Below are positions 1-11,500 of a stretch of DNA of 64,000 nt, one piece after another. This DNA is from Cliona cf. orientalis (lineage: Eukaryota; Porifera; Demospongiae; Clionaida; Clionaidae). The translations under genes were made by a program, and so were the position numbers. Positions within the stretch are counted from its first letter, which is position 1; each line of letters begins with the position of its first letter. Below the pieces are notes generated by a model. The model did no database searches, had not been told where the DNA came from, and saw nothing but the letters and a program-made list of their open reading frames with translations. The DNA lies in contig OZ005705.1 in assembly GCA_963930775.1 (NCBI GenBank), forward strand, positions 3,224,001 to 3,288,000, written 5' to 3'.

Positions 1-109
1 GAAGTTCAACCAACAGTGCTTCTCAGAGAAAGTAGCGCTCAGCTTGTAATCTATTCGCTGGATACACGCGTAAGATACTCTACATACCCTACTCAAAATG
101 GAGCGCCTG

Positions 110-415
110 AAACATGCATGTTTCAGCACATTTCATGCATGGAAGCGACTTTCATGCGTTTTCCATGCATGTTTCAGGATAGTTTATGCATGGAATATAG
201 CTACTTTCATGCATGTTTCATGCATGGAAGCTACTTCCATGCATTTTTCATGCATGAAACATGCATGAAAGTGTATTTTATGCATGAAACATGCATGGAA
301 CATGCATGAAAGTATAAAACACGTGTGACAGATATACCATGCATGAAACATGCATGAAACGAAACATGCATGAGATTTTATCACTCCTGAACCATGCATG
401 TTACATGCATGAAGT
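110..415. repeat. CATGCATG-rich palindromic array
   Basis: About sixteen copies of ATGCATG lie in 300 bases, mostly embedded in the longer palindrome TTTCATGCATGAAA or variants with GGAA/TTCC flanks. Spacing is irregular (roughly 12 to 30 bases), so it is a degenerate array of short palindromes rather than a strict tandem repeat. Open frames across it on both strands are Cys/His/Met-rich by-products of the repeat. No gene is supported. Confidence 0.8.
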
Positions 416-419
416 TCCA

Positions 420-1329
420 CATTTACATCATACTGATTAGAAGCAGCTGCTTTGCAGATTTGAAAGTGTGAGACTTTGTGAAACCTTTAGTGCTCCAAGG
501 TAAGTAGCTACTATATAGCCTAACTTGGAGAGCCATACTAAATTAACACATTGTTTTGTATACCCCATGTAAAATTAATTTCCATAATTATAGTGTGGGT
601 GTAAGTTTATTTGCCTGAAAGAGTGTAAATAAAGAGCTTCTTTAGTTTGAAAGTTGTCCCCAACTAGCATTATAGATAAGAATGTGGTCCCTTATTTCAG
701 TCCTCAAACTCACCTTGGGGTCTCAGTGCTAGTTACTGAAGTATCCTACAATATGTAAAACACCAAAAGGGGGGGGGGGGGAGGAGGGGAACGTATACAA
801 TGCCATGTAGCTATGTGAATACTGAATATGATTTAGCTGCTAATCAGTGGGTAGTAACACACTGCTGAGATATTCATATACCTGTAATTTTTTGGGGGAC
901 AGAATGTGTATACCTTTGCTATAAAAATTATGTAAGAGCTGCTCTAAATCTCATATCTTACAGCATAATAATTATGCATGTCCATAGGTGCCAACAACCT
1001 TTGTCTGTTTTCCTTATACCAGTATCTATATATCTATAAAGAGCATCATTATACGTATAACTATCCAATTTGCTGTTCGATCTAATTATACATGTTATAC
1101 TAGAATTATACCCAAGTATGTATAACATAATAATATTATTGCACTAGGTTATGGTATAGTCATACTTATAGTCTACAACATTATGTAATGTCATATGTTC
1201 ACAGTAACAAAATGTATAAAATGTGTATAACTATACTCACATTATACAATAATTATACAATACTATATAATACTATACACAATATAATTGTATAATGTCT
1301 AACTTGTATAATAAAGAAGTAAGACAAAA
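420..1329. other. AT-rich intergenic DNA, no gene seen
   Basis: No coding signal was seen. The stretch contains a 13-G run at 769-781 and TATAC/TATAA-rich sequence from about 1020 onward that merges into the tandem repeats to the right. Confidence 0.6.
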
Positions 1330-1580
1330 ATAAATTTAATTATTAACATTTGGCAGGGGGGGTCGAGGTGTTTAAACATTATGGCCCCCCCGCCAAACGT
1401 AATTATAATGTTTAAATGTCTCGACCCCCCTACCAAACGTAATTAATGTTTAAATGCCTCAACCCCCCTGCCAATCGTAATAAACGTTTAAATATCTCGA
1501 CCCCCCTGCCAAACGTAGTTATTAATGTTTAAATGTCTCGACCCCCTGCCAATCGTAATAAATGTTTAAATATCTCATCC
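1330..1580. repeat. Minisatellite of about 57 bp units with an inverted first unit
   Basis: Four to five head-to-tail units carry TGTTTAAAT, TCTCGACCCCCCTGCCAA and CGTAATTA-like blocks. The first unit (about 1346-1380) has the same blocks on the opposite strand, so the array begins with an inverted pair that could form a hairpin. Confidence 0.75.
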
Positions 1581-1599
1581 GGGATTCTTCGATCCCTAG

Positions 1600-2105
1600 T
1601 TATACACTATACAATTACATGTATATAGTATAATTATACTTAGTGTATAACTGCATGTAGTATAAAGTGGTACAACTACACATTTTATACACTTTATATA
1701 ATAATTATATATGTGGCTATCACATGACTCACTATAAGATTGTAGTGGTAACTATACTATAGTTATACACTATACAATTATACAGTATAGTTAGACTTAG
1801 TAGTGTATAACTGTAGTATAGAGTGGTACAAATAATTTTTACACACTTTATACATGTGGCTGTCACATGACTCACTATATATAAGATTATAATAATACTA
1901 TATTAGTTATACACTATACAATTATACAGTATAGTTAGACTTTAGTGTATAATTGTAGTATAAAGTGGTACAACTATACAATTATTTATACACTTTATAC
2001 ATGTGGCTGTCACATGACTCACTAAGATTATAGTGATAATACTATACTAGTTACACGCTATACAATTATACAGTATAGTTAGACTTAGTGTATAACTGTA
2101 GTATC
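1600..2105. repeat. Tandem repeat of about 145 bp units
   Basis: Roughly three and a half units each contain TTATACACTATACAATTA, AGTATAGTTAGACTTAGTG, GTGGTACAACTA and CATGTGGCTGTCACATGACT-like blocks in the same order. Units differ by a few substitutions and short indels. No coding potential was seen. Confidence 0.75.
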
Positions 2106-3640
2106 ATAGAGTCGGTAGACTCATAAGTAGGGATGGCCCGGATATGCCATGTATGTAATACATTACAAATATCAAAATATCTCAAAATTGGTAATTTTGT
2201 GAAATTTCTAAGTGTGAAAATCAGAATCTCCAGCAAATTATCTATCTAACAAGACCAAGATCATTAATCAAATCAATTGTATATGCCAGAACCAGATGTT
2301 CAAAAAATGGCCATTTCTCATCTTTCTTTCTTTTTCATTATCAGGGCTAGCTCAAGATTGCCTTAATCGCTCATCTTGGTTTAAGTATAAATCCACTCCA
2401 TTTTATAGCGTGCAGTGCAGTGGCACGCAATTATCTATATCTCGACGATACAGTTGTGGGTGTGTACGGCGCATTGATAATTGGGTGTGTCTGATACGCC
2501 ATTTTTGTGATATAATGCGCATGCTCGGAATGTGTTGCCATGGTGAAGTCATGTGACAGCGCCCCCTGCCCCTCGAGCGCTCGGAACTATCCCGCAGCTG
2601 TTTTCAAACCCTTCCATACAAAACCCTATACCAAACCCAACCCCTGCCCCTTCACGTGACCAATTTTAGCCGGTTTGACCAATCAGAATCGACCTTTGAA
2701 ATGAGCTGCGGTATTATAGAGCGCTCGAGCTCGAGCCGAGGCGAGCTAGCTACTCGCTAGTGCGTGCAGCAGCGCACTGGATCGATCATGGATAAGAAGG
2801 TGTAAAGGCTCGGGGAGTGGTAAGGCGCTAGGCATAGGCGAGCTACTCGCTAGCGCGTGTAGCGCTAGTGCTCCACTGGAACAATCATATGATAGATATC
2901 ACACGAAGGCGCAAGGCTTGAGGAGCGGTCACGAACGTACAGATCATAGAAGTAGCTATGCCGAGTAGATGCTGCTAACAATAAACTTTAGAACTTGGTT
3001 TTGTACCTAAACGGAAGAGTCTCATCACTACTTGGGCCCCCTAAAACAACCTTCTTTATCAGCCTGCTTCACATATGAATGCAAGTTATACCATCATGGA
3101 TGAGAGGCATGGCTATTAGACTTGAAACTTCGGCACCTCACATCGTCCGCTTAATTATACTGGACAGAAGTTGTGAGCAAGCCATGTAAGATGGCATCGA
3201 TAAAAAGCACTATGTGCAATAAAAAAGAATAGGAACAAGTATAAAAACAATCGAATAAAATTGAAGGATGAAGTAGGGATGGCAGGATCAAAAAGTACAC
3301 AAACAAGATTTGTAAGGGATAATTGCATCTACTATACATCCCTACGCTTGCTTTCAAGTTGAGGGATGCAAAAATAATCAGTAACAATGCATGTGATTGA
3401 ATTAAACTGACCATCCCACCATCGTGACAACTAAGAATAACCTGAATGTCTTCCACTTACATGTACTTCTGAATCACTCGATATTAACATTAATAGGTGC
3501 GTAATTAGAAAAGCAAGCATAGGGATGTATATTATAGTAGATGCAATTATCCCTTACAAATCTTGTTTGTGTACTTTTTGATCCTGCCATCCCTACTTCA
3601 TCCTTCAATTTTATTCAATTGTTTTTATACTTGTAAAGTA
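2105..3640. repeat. Composite interspersed repeat, copy A (about 1.5 kb)
   Basis: The block starts with GAGTCGGTAGACTC. It continues through GCGCATTGATAATTGGGTGTG and ATGTGTTGCCATGGTGAAGT, then a GAGCTACTCGCTAG-type internal duplication. It ends in a foldback whose arms (about 3230-3350 and 3515-3640) are inverted copies containing AAGTAGGGATGGCAGGATCA. The same order recurs at 23693-25340, with partial copies at about 19005, 30575, 32340, 39240 and 61975. It is probably a non-autonomous element or two elements that spread together; no protein is encoded. Confidence 0.7.
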
Positions 3641-4483
3641 GTATAGTTATACATTCTATACATTTTATACACTTGATATAGCTTAGATCTGATATACATG
3701 GTAGTATATTATAATATTATAATACAGTTGGACTCGGAAGTACACTTACTTAATTATACAAATTATACTGGTAAATCACAAAATTGAATTATATTATACA
3801 GTCTATTATACGTATAATGTGTATTATAAAGTACAAAATAGCCATAGTATAACATAAAAGAAATATTACATCCCCAGTATAAATTTACTTTTTTGCGGTT
3901 ATTAGGTAATTATGATGTAACCTATGTCGTCATAGCTCTAAAATTCAGAGCCTTTACAGAACACTTCTGAGACCTGAAAATCCACAGAATCATATATTAA
4001 CTTACATATATATCCAGTGAATACATTAAAAGCCGAGTGCTACTTTCTCCGACAAGTAATGCTGGCCGAACTTCACGCGTTCTCTTGGCTGACGTAATCC
4101 TATGGGCTAGCCTTGCGCGATTTATAGCACGCGTCATGCCACGACCGATCTGAAGTTTGGAAGCTGTACTGTGCTGTCGAGTTCATCTCCTTTGATTGAA
4201 GCATCGAAATTCGAAGTCGAGAGTCGGTCTCAGACTCCATCTCTGCGATTGAGGCGCCGACATCAATGTGGCTTAGACTGTGTACGCACTATATTGACGA
4301 CCTTTTACCATATGAACCATTAGAACTATGTACGTAGCTACTGGGGATGTGGTCAAGTTTTCATAACTAGTATAGCCATTTATACTGCACAGCTCTCATA
4401 TTGATCCAATCCTGCACCCTTATGTCACTTTGCATGCCGTTCATACTTACATTTTAATACATATTGAGTCAACAGCTCCTCAT
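3641..4483. other. AT-rich DNA then unique sequence, no gene seen
   Basis: TATAC-rich sequence to about 3860 is followed by more GC-balanced sequence. No exon or RNA gene could be supported. Confidence 0.5.
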
Positions 4484-4492
4484 TCCTTGGCC

Positions 4493-4933
4493 TAGCCTCG
4501 TCCCCAGGCCTTTGAGGGGAGGAGAAAGGGCCTGGTACACACTGTTTGCGCATGCTCAGTTACCCTAAGAATCTTAGGGGATCGGATATTTCCTAGTATA
4601 CTTGCCCTTTGACCTTAACTCTTTTGGCAAGCTTAAAACGGTTCGAATTTCGAGCGAGACTTCGAGGAAGCTCAAGGGACTTCGCCATATCGATCAACGA
4701 AGGACTGCCTCGACTCCAATCAGAGTAGGCGCGCGTTTAGCACGAGCGCTAGTGCGAAGGTCAGAAGGTCATTCCGTATTCTGTAGACATATGGATCGTT
4801 TCACTTATCAGCACGTGGTAGGGGTTAGTGTACGTAACCTTTTACGGACGTTTTTACGGAAAAGTTGACGCATGCGCAAACGGTGTGTACCAGGCCCTTT
4901 CTCCTCCCCTCAAAGGGCCTGGGGACGAGGCTA
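4493..4933. mobile_element. MITE K1, TAGCCTCG termini, 9-bp target duplication
   Basis: Inverted ends of about 60 bp begin TAGCCTCGTCCCCAGGCC and end with the complement. The element is flanked by the perfect 9-bp direct repeat TCCTTGGCC at 4484-4492 and 4934-4942. It has no coding capacity. A 9-bp duplication fits Mutator-like transposition, but the superfamily is not proved. Relatives are K2 (4953) and K3 (5795). Confidence 0.85.
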
Positions 4934-4952
4934 TCCTTGGCCTAGCCAGGTT

Positions 4953-5322
4953 TAGTCTCGTACCCAGCCCCAAATCCCCGCGCGGGGAAGGGTCTGGTGA
5001 CATTGGAACGGTTTCTTGGTTGTACAGGCGCGTGATTTCATGCCAATATTATGCAATCAATCACGTGCCAGGCCCACGTTGCTACGGCAATGCAATGCAC
5101 AATCAAAGAACTGCATTCTCATTGGCTAGCGCTAAACCGCCAGCTGACATTGCACGATCGTTGCTGCGCGACCAGATGCAAGGTCACATGAAAATCGTGG
5201 AGCTGCAATCTGATTGGCTTTCGCAAAAGTAAGAATGCTGAGCTTGCAAGAACCAAGAAAGCGCTCAAATGTCACCAGACCCTCTTCCTCCTTTTTGGGG
5301 GTGGGGTCTGGGGACGAGACTA
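4953..5322. mobile_element. MITE K2, TAGTCTCG termini, 9-bp target duplication
   Basis: It begins TAGTCTCGTACCCAGCCCC and ends GGGGACGAGACTA, with further subterminal complementarity (GGGTCTGGTGACATT against AATGTCACCAGACCC). The 9-bp direct repeat AGCCAGGTT flanks it at 4944-4952 and 5323-5331. Its left duplication begins one base after the right duplication of K1, so the two elements were inserted side by side. Confidence 0.85.
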
Positions 5323-5514
5323 AGCCAGGTTGCACTGATGTGCTCTCAGGATTAAGACCTATTAATCGGCGGGTTAAGATTGACCTTTGACCTCCAAACT
5401 ACAAAAAAAAAAAAAAAAAATCCGATTCGAGATCGAGAATCGATTTCTGACCGGGTGTCCTAGCAACGCCCGTCCCATAGCAACGAAAGTGCAAACTGTG
5501 CTATCTTGTGAAGG

Positions 5515-5582
5515 ATGGGAAAGGATTACTACGCTGTTTTAGGCATCAGCAGAAATGCTACAGATACTGACATAAAGAAAGC
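5515..5582 (+). CDS. DNAJB13: DNAJB13-like exon 1 (J domain start)
   Basis: Encodes [20 protein letters not shown] and KK plus two bases of the next codon, then the donor GTGAGT. This covers helix I and the start of helix II of the J domain. Confidence 0.93.
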
Positions 5583-8500
5583 GTGAGTGAACATAAATAT
5601 CTAAAACTGGATATGGCGTAATGGGCTATTCCAATTAATACTAAAGGATGCAACTCTGTAGGAAGGTTGCCATGATTAGATGTAATGCAGTATTGATTTT
5701 TATGCATTTTAATGAAGTGTTGTAGATAGTAATGAAGGACATGGCAGGGAATGCATCAAGTGGCTATAGCACATGCTATAGACACAGGTGTTTCTAGCCT
5801 CGTACCCAGGCCCTTTGAGGAGGAGGAGAAAGGGCCTGGTACACACTGTGCGCATGCGTTATTTTCCCAGTAAAACCTGGGAATTCGTATTTTTGTCCGC
5901 TTATCTGTCCGTAAACGTGAACCTTGACCTCAGGTATATGCCTAAAAATCATTTTTGGTGGCAGCGTTTTGGGCTCAAGACGCCTGCTGTGACCAATTTA
6001 GCTATCACAAGCGAGCAATATCGTAATAAAGAAGCTATGAGAAGGACATCGATTCGCGTTTAGTCAACTTTTTTAATGAAAAAATGGAAGTGTCGACACC
6101 GAGACAGTTGTCCAACAGCAGTGAAGGGACTTTGTCAGATCCCTGAAGCTCAGGAAGGTTTGTTTAAAGTCAAATGAGAGCAAAGAAAGTCTTCCGTACG
6201 ATATTTTTTAGAAATATCCTGTCTGTAGGCTTCACCGACTTCGGATGCCATGGGATGCTTAGTATACGTTGTCCGTACACGTCCGACCGCGTGGTAGCGA
6301 CAATATCCGGTGAATTATACTAGAAAATGCTCCGTAAACTTCGCACATACGCGTACAGTGTTTACCATGGCAGCCCCTTTCTCCTCCTCCTCAAAGGGCC
6401 TGGGTACGAGGCTAAGGTGTTTCAACTTTGGCACTTGGTGTCTTTAGTACGGTTGTAAGTTTCAATTACACGCATAGCAATGTGAACTCGTTAGCAACCT
6501 TGGTGGTGGCTATACATGTATATACTACCAGAGCATATTGCCATAGAAGACAGTCTTAAAATAGCAAACAAGGTCTCCTGATTCACTAAAGACCCAGTGC
6601 GCAACATAGAACGCTTTGTATTGTAGTGCGCATAGTTACAAGATTTTGCAATGGTCATATTTGACAGCCTATAGTGCATCTCCTGAAGTTTTCCTAGCTT
6701 CTTCTCTACTTCTAGCAGATAGCTGAAGGCCTAACAAATCCAGACATACCATGAGTCAATTGCTACTCTTTTTTTTTTTACGTGTGGATATCAAGGTCCA
6801 TAATAAATACACTGAAACAAGCTAATCTACAGATCCAGCAGCATCATAAGACACCAGTGGAGTCACCTAAGGCTCAATAAAGGTGCTGTGGAATGAAGTC
6901 TTGCCTAGGCAGGCTAAAAATTCTCTTACAAATAGAAACAATCAAGATTCAGCTATAACATATTATGTTAAACTACTGGTTGCAATGTACAGTACAGCTC
7001 ACGTGAAAGAACATCCCGGGTGTGTTTCCTGTGGGGTGCACACAGGCATAGCCCATGAAACATCCATATTGCAACACGCATGCGCTAGTATGACTACACG
7101 CCTACACCTACACCTACACACACGGGTGCAATACTATGCACGCATGTTCACTAGCACTATACGCGTGTACTGTACTACTGTGGATGTGCGTGCAAACAGG
7201 GAAATCCCCGAAGCCACTATAACGCACTACTGGGTCCCATGTAGTATAAATAAATCCCCTAAAGATAGCACGTGCTTAATAGTAAACAGAGACAGTACAA
7301 GCGCAAATCCAGGTGTAACGATTGCCCTAGATCTCTATCTTATCACTCCCTTCTCTCCTTCCCCTCCTCCCAATTTCTATATCTACATCATATGTGTACA
7401 TGCACGCATAGATAGGTACACGTGCACACACATGCTCTTCAACATGCACACAAACTCTCCCTGTTTATTGTCTCGCTATACATGTACCTAAGCTTTCCAA
7501 ATCTAAACAATGAGCAGACTCATCCTCACAGTGAGAGTATCACATCCAATCAGTTGGTAGACTCACAGCGCAGTACAGAGCCTTCAAAATCACATTTTCT
7601 ACAACAAAGGTAAAGCTTTTCACAACCGTAGTTCATATCACACAGCACACAAAGCTATAGCTAGTAAATTTACAGCTACGAATGGCTATCTCATGTGACT
7701 CCTTTGTACTTGGCCAGTACTTCTGTTGAATCACACCCAGGGGTGTTTATTGCATGCAGCCTTAGCTATATGAACAATCATAAACAACTTACAAAGTATC
7801 GAGTCCATCGCTTCTCTCGATATCTTCTCCCTAAGACCAGGACTGCTGTACTGGCACTCTCTCTGCATGGCCATCATCTTTCCTGGCAAATTCAAAAGCT
7901 GTATATTTCAGTTCTTGGGAGGATATTATCAATCTGCACTAAGGGGTCAAATTTCTTATTCGCACAGAAGTGAATCATGCACCCGGAAGTTAATTTACAC
8001 TCTGGGGATTTTGTATGGGCGAATTTTAATATGGCAGACAGAATAGCTGGTCAACTTGAGTCAACGCTACATGTCAGCAACGCTGGTGTGAAGCCAAGAA
8101 GTGGTCGAAACAACTATATTATGAGCTACATGCGGTCGTTTTGAGAGTTGTCCTGATGTACATGTAAGTTGTATAACATAGCTCTCCAGCTGCTACCACT
8201 ATCTGCAGTAATTCTCATTTCAACAAATTTGAACATATACTTGCACGCCTGCCTGCGATGGACCTAAAACTTGTTATGGGACTTCAGTACCATAGTATCT
8301 ACTACATACATTCTTCAAGAGGTACAGATTGGCCCTAGTTGGGATCTGTGAGGTGAATAAAACTAAAAACTTTGACTATAATATTCAAGACCCCTGGTCG
8401 AGGTCTACCCAACGCTGATGGCTGAACTAAGTGGATAATATTAAGAATGTGTCCTAACACTCTTCAGCAAAACCAACCCCATGCTCCAATTCACTATAGT

Positions 8501-11500
8501 TTGTTTGGAAATATTAATTTTGTGTATGGAGGATTTGTAACCCACTATGGATTGACGAAGATTTTACTGTAGAGTTCAACGGTCAAAGAAAAGTTTCCTA
8601 TGCCGAGTTATGGCCAAAAATCGTACACAGGTCACCCGTACCTCAGTTAATAATTTTTCGAGAAACGGAGCGTTTGTACGTACATAGTTCAATGTCTCCG
8701 TATACGCTCCGTATTACACCACGCGGTGTTGCCTGAGGCTGTTTTATCAACTAACTGCCCCTTTACAACAGAAACTACACTGTATCTTCATTCCGGGCTT
8801 ATCATTCACACAAACAGCCAGGGATCATAGTCTGAGCTTGTATATTTCAATAATTTTCCATCGCGTAAAACACCAACGAAAAAAAGGAGTAGCAACTCAT
8901 ACTATGTCTTACAGGTAACTTCAGTCATAGCACAAGGCTACTCAAAAATTCACTTTGGCAGGAAAACTTCACAAGAGCCAGCATATGCTGTCAAAGAGAC
9001 CCATCACAAAAAGATTAGTGTTCGTGTGGAGCCAAAACTTGGTGTAGAAATGTTGTAAAAGAGTCAACCTTGGACCACTCAACTCAGCTTGAGTTGTTCC
9101 ATCTTGCTATGCTGTGGATAACCACATGTTTTTAAAGCATACCAGTGCAAAGTTCATAGAGTGATTGCTAGGAAAGTGCATCGGTGTGGGAAAAAATTAT
9201 GCATGGGTGACTAAGTTTCCGCATGTGCATTGGGCTGAAACACCCGTGTAGAGCGCTTGCGCGTGACGTGTACAACTAGCTCAGCTGGGCTGGGCTGTAA
9301 TATCATTAATCACATACCAAGTATTATCACTGACAAAGGATTCAAGAAGGAACAGCCGAGTAAATAATGCAGAGAAGGCAGCTATTTAACTGGAAGGATT
9401 GACAGAGAAGATTATAAGCAATGACATGGTATGTTCCACGCACTTTGTGACTGGAAAGGCAGGTACACTCGAGGACATATTACATACCAATACAGCACCT
9501 TGGCAACCTGCACCATGCTCATTCACCTAGCATAGAAAGTGTTGAGAGGTATGAAAGGTTGAAGAGAAGACGGGAACTGAAAGCTCAAAGGGATGAAAGT
9601 GATGCAGACAGTGATGGAAATAATTTTGAGGGCTTGGAAAATTTCTTGGTGCTATAAACTCGTACGCAGTTTTAAGGATCGCAGCTTTAGAAAGACCAGT
9701 ATAAAACTGGACAAACTTGTCATCGGAAGGTGTGGCTGCTGCTGTGAATAGGACCTTTTAAAAGGCCTTCACGTTTACTTACCTCCTGTTGAAAGTGTAG
9801 GATGTGGTTCCTAGTGAGGTATGTCTGTACCTCTGTACATTTTGTGGACTCATGTATTTCTTCAATTTCATGTCTATCTTCAACAACTAGGAAAGGTGAA
9901 GAATGATTATCCCAGTATTGACTGCTTGCTGCAATAACTTGTGCATTATGTAACCTATGTGACTCGGTAGTACCCTTTGACTGATTTCAGTATTGATATC
10001 ATCTATGTAGACATGCCACCAATGTATCATAATATTGTTATGATGGAGTATTGAATGATGATAGCAGTCAATTGTGCTATAACAATAATCACATTCATGA
10101 TCCTGTCTGTGACTGTACTTAATCTTCAGTATCTAGTTTCCTACAGAGATCTGGAAGTTTTCTGCACCTTGGAAAGTACATAACCTATTGGTAGCGTGCC
10201 TTGTAAATGGTGTATTTCTGCCTCACCATCCCGATGACCCTTTCAACATGAATCCGCACATTTGCGATGGACCGTGTTTCCTCAACTTCTAATGCTGTCA
10301 GCTGAGCTTTTCCCCTGGTGAAGGCTGGAATATGAAGTCGGGCTTGATACATTCCGGCTATATCAAACCCACGATCTGCATGAACTACATCTCCAGGCAA
10401 TAGTTTTGCAAGGATACCGCAATGCTCAGTGAGATACTTATCACTCATTCTTCCTCCCCAAGCACAAGATATTAGCTCACAACTCCCTGTGGTGTGATAC
10501 CAATCAAAAATTTTGCAGTAGTGTGGTGCTTGTAGGTAGTGACCAAGTGGCTGCTCTAGCCAAAAGATTTGAGGGGCGCTCAATAAATAACTTCGAAACA
10601 ATCAATTATTACAGCCACCTTATTCTTAAAGGACGCACGAAAGCACTCAGGCATGGTCCTTCTAAGATCTTCATGCTCTGGCAACAACAGTAATGGTTTG
10701 AGTTTGGTGTCAAGCATTATTAACCACTTCAAAAAGATACGAGATACAGTAGAACAATGGACACCAAAACAATGTGCTAAATCCTGCATGGATGGATTGA
10801 GCCTAATCTTGACTAGAGTCAGCATCATTTCCTGAAAAGGAGTCAGTACCACTTTCCTTTGGGAATGATAGTAATGTGAAGGCAGGAGGTGTGGAACCAT
10901 TCTGTGGAGCAGGTTGGATTATCACATCCAATCCAGTCTAAACTATCATTCTCTAGCTTTTGGCAAAAGCAGTACAGTAGCGGAATGCTCATGGGTACAC
11001 CCCCAGCTTGTTGCACATATATAGTAACCGAAATGCCTCAGGAGAGTAAATGGACTTGATAAGACTTGGCGATGGCTGGTCAGAGTTAGTCCTACATACT
11101 GCCTTCATTTTTGAGGCAGTGACTCTCCCTGCACGATACCTATACCACAATTTGGAGCGACTTTGATCCTGTGTTTCCTTTTCCTCAGTGTTCACCATTT
11201 CGGTTATTGGGTTAATCTGATTATGAGCCTCTACACTAGCAGAAAGTAACTCAACATAATTAAGCTGATAAAAGCTTGGCTGATACAGAGACTGCAGAGG
11301 CTTTGAAAAATTGCAGAGTGCGTTTGGGAGCATAATCCTGAGCATGTGGGGGAACATGGGATACAATGGCTGGTTTTGAACCTTATTTACTAATCTGAAG
11401 GTATAAGGCAGTGGCGGATCCAGGTTTTCATGAAGGGGGATTCCAGCGCGCGAAAATTTTGAAGCCACGCCCACTTTGGGGCAAAACCACGCCCATTTCG

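Noticed and set aside
16-420. Open frames through the CATGCATG array on both strands
   Set aside because: Their Cys/His/Met-rich composition is a direct consequence of the palindromic repeat, and they exist on both strands.
1330-2105. CRISPR array
   Set aside because: The repeats are directly tandem without unique spacers, unit length is too variable, and the DNA is eukaryotic.
4602-5232. Open frames overlapping MITEs K1 and K2
   Set aside because: They run across terminal inverted repeats and target duplications of two separate elements.
6883-7491. 202-codon open frame on the + strand
   Set aside because: Low-complexity Thr/His/Cys-rich product, no motif, inside DNAJB13 intron 1 and made of CACA-type sequence.
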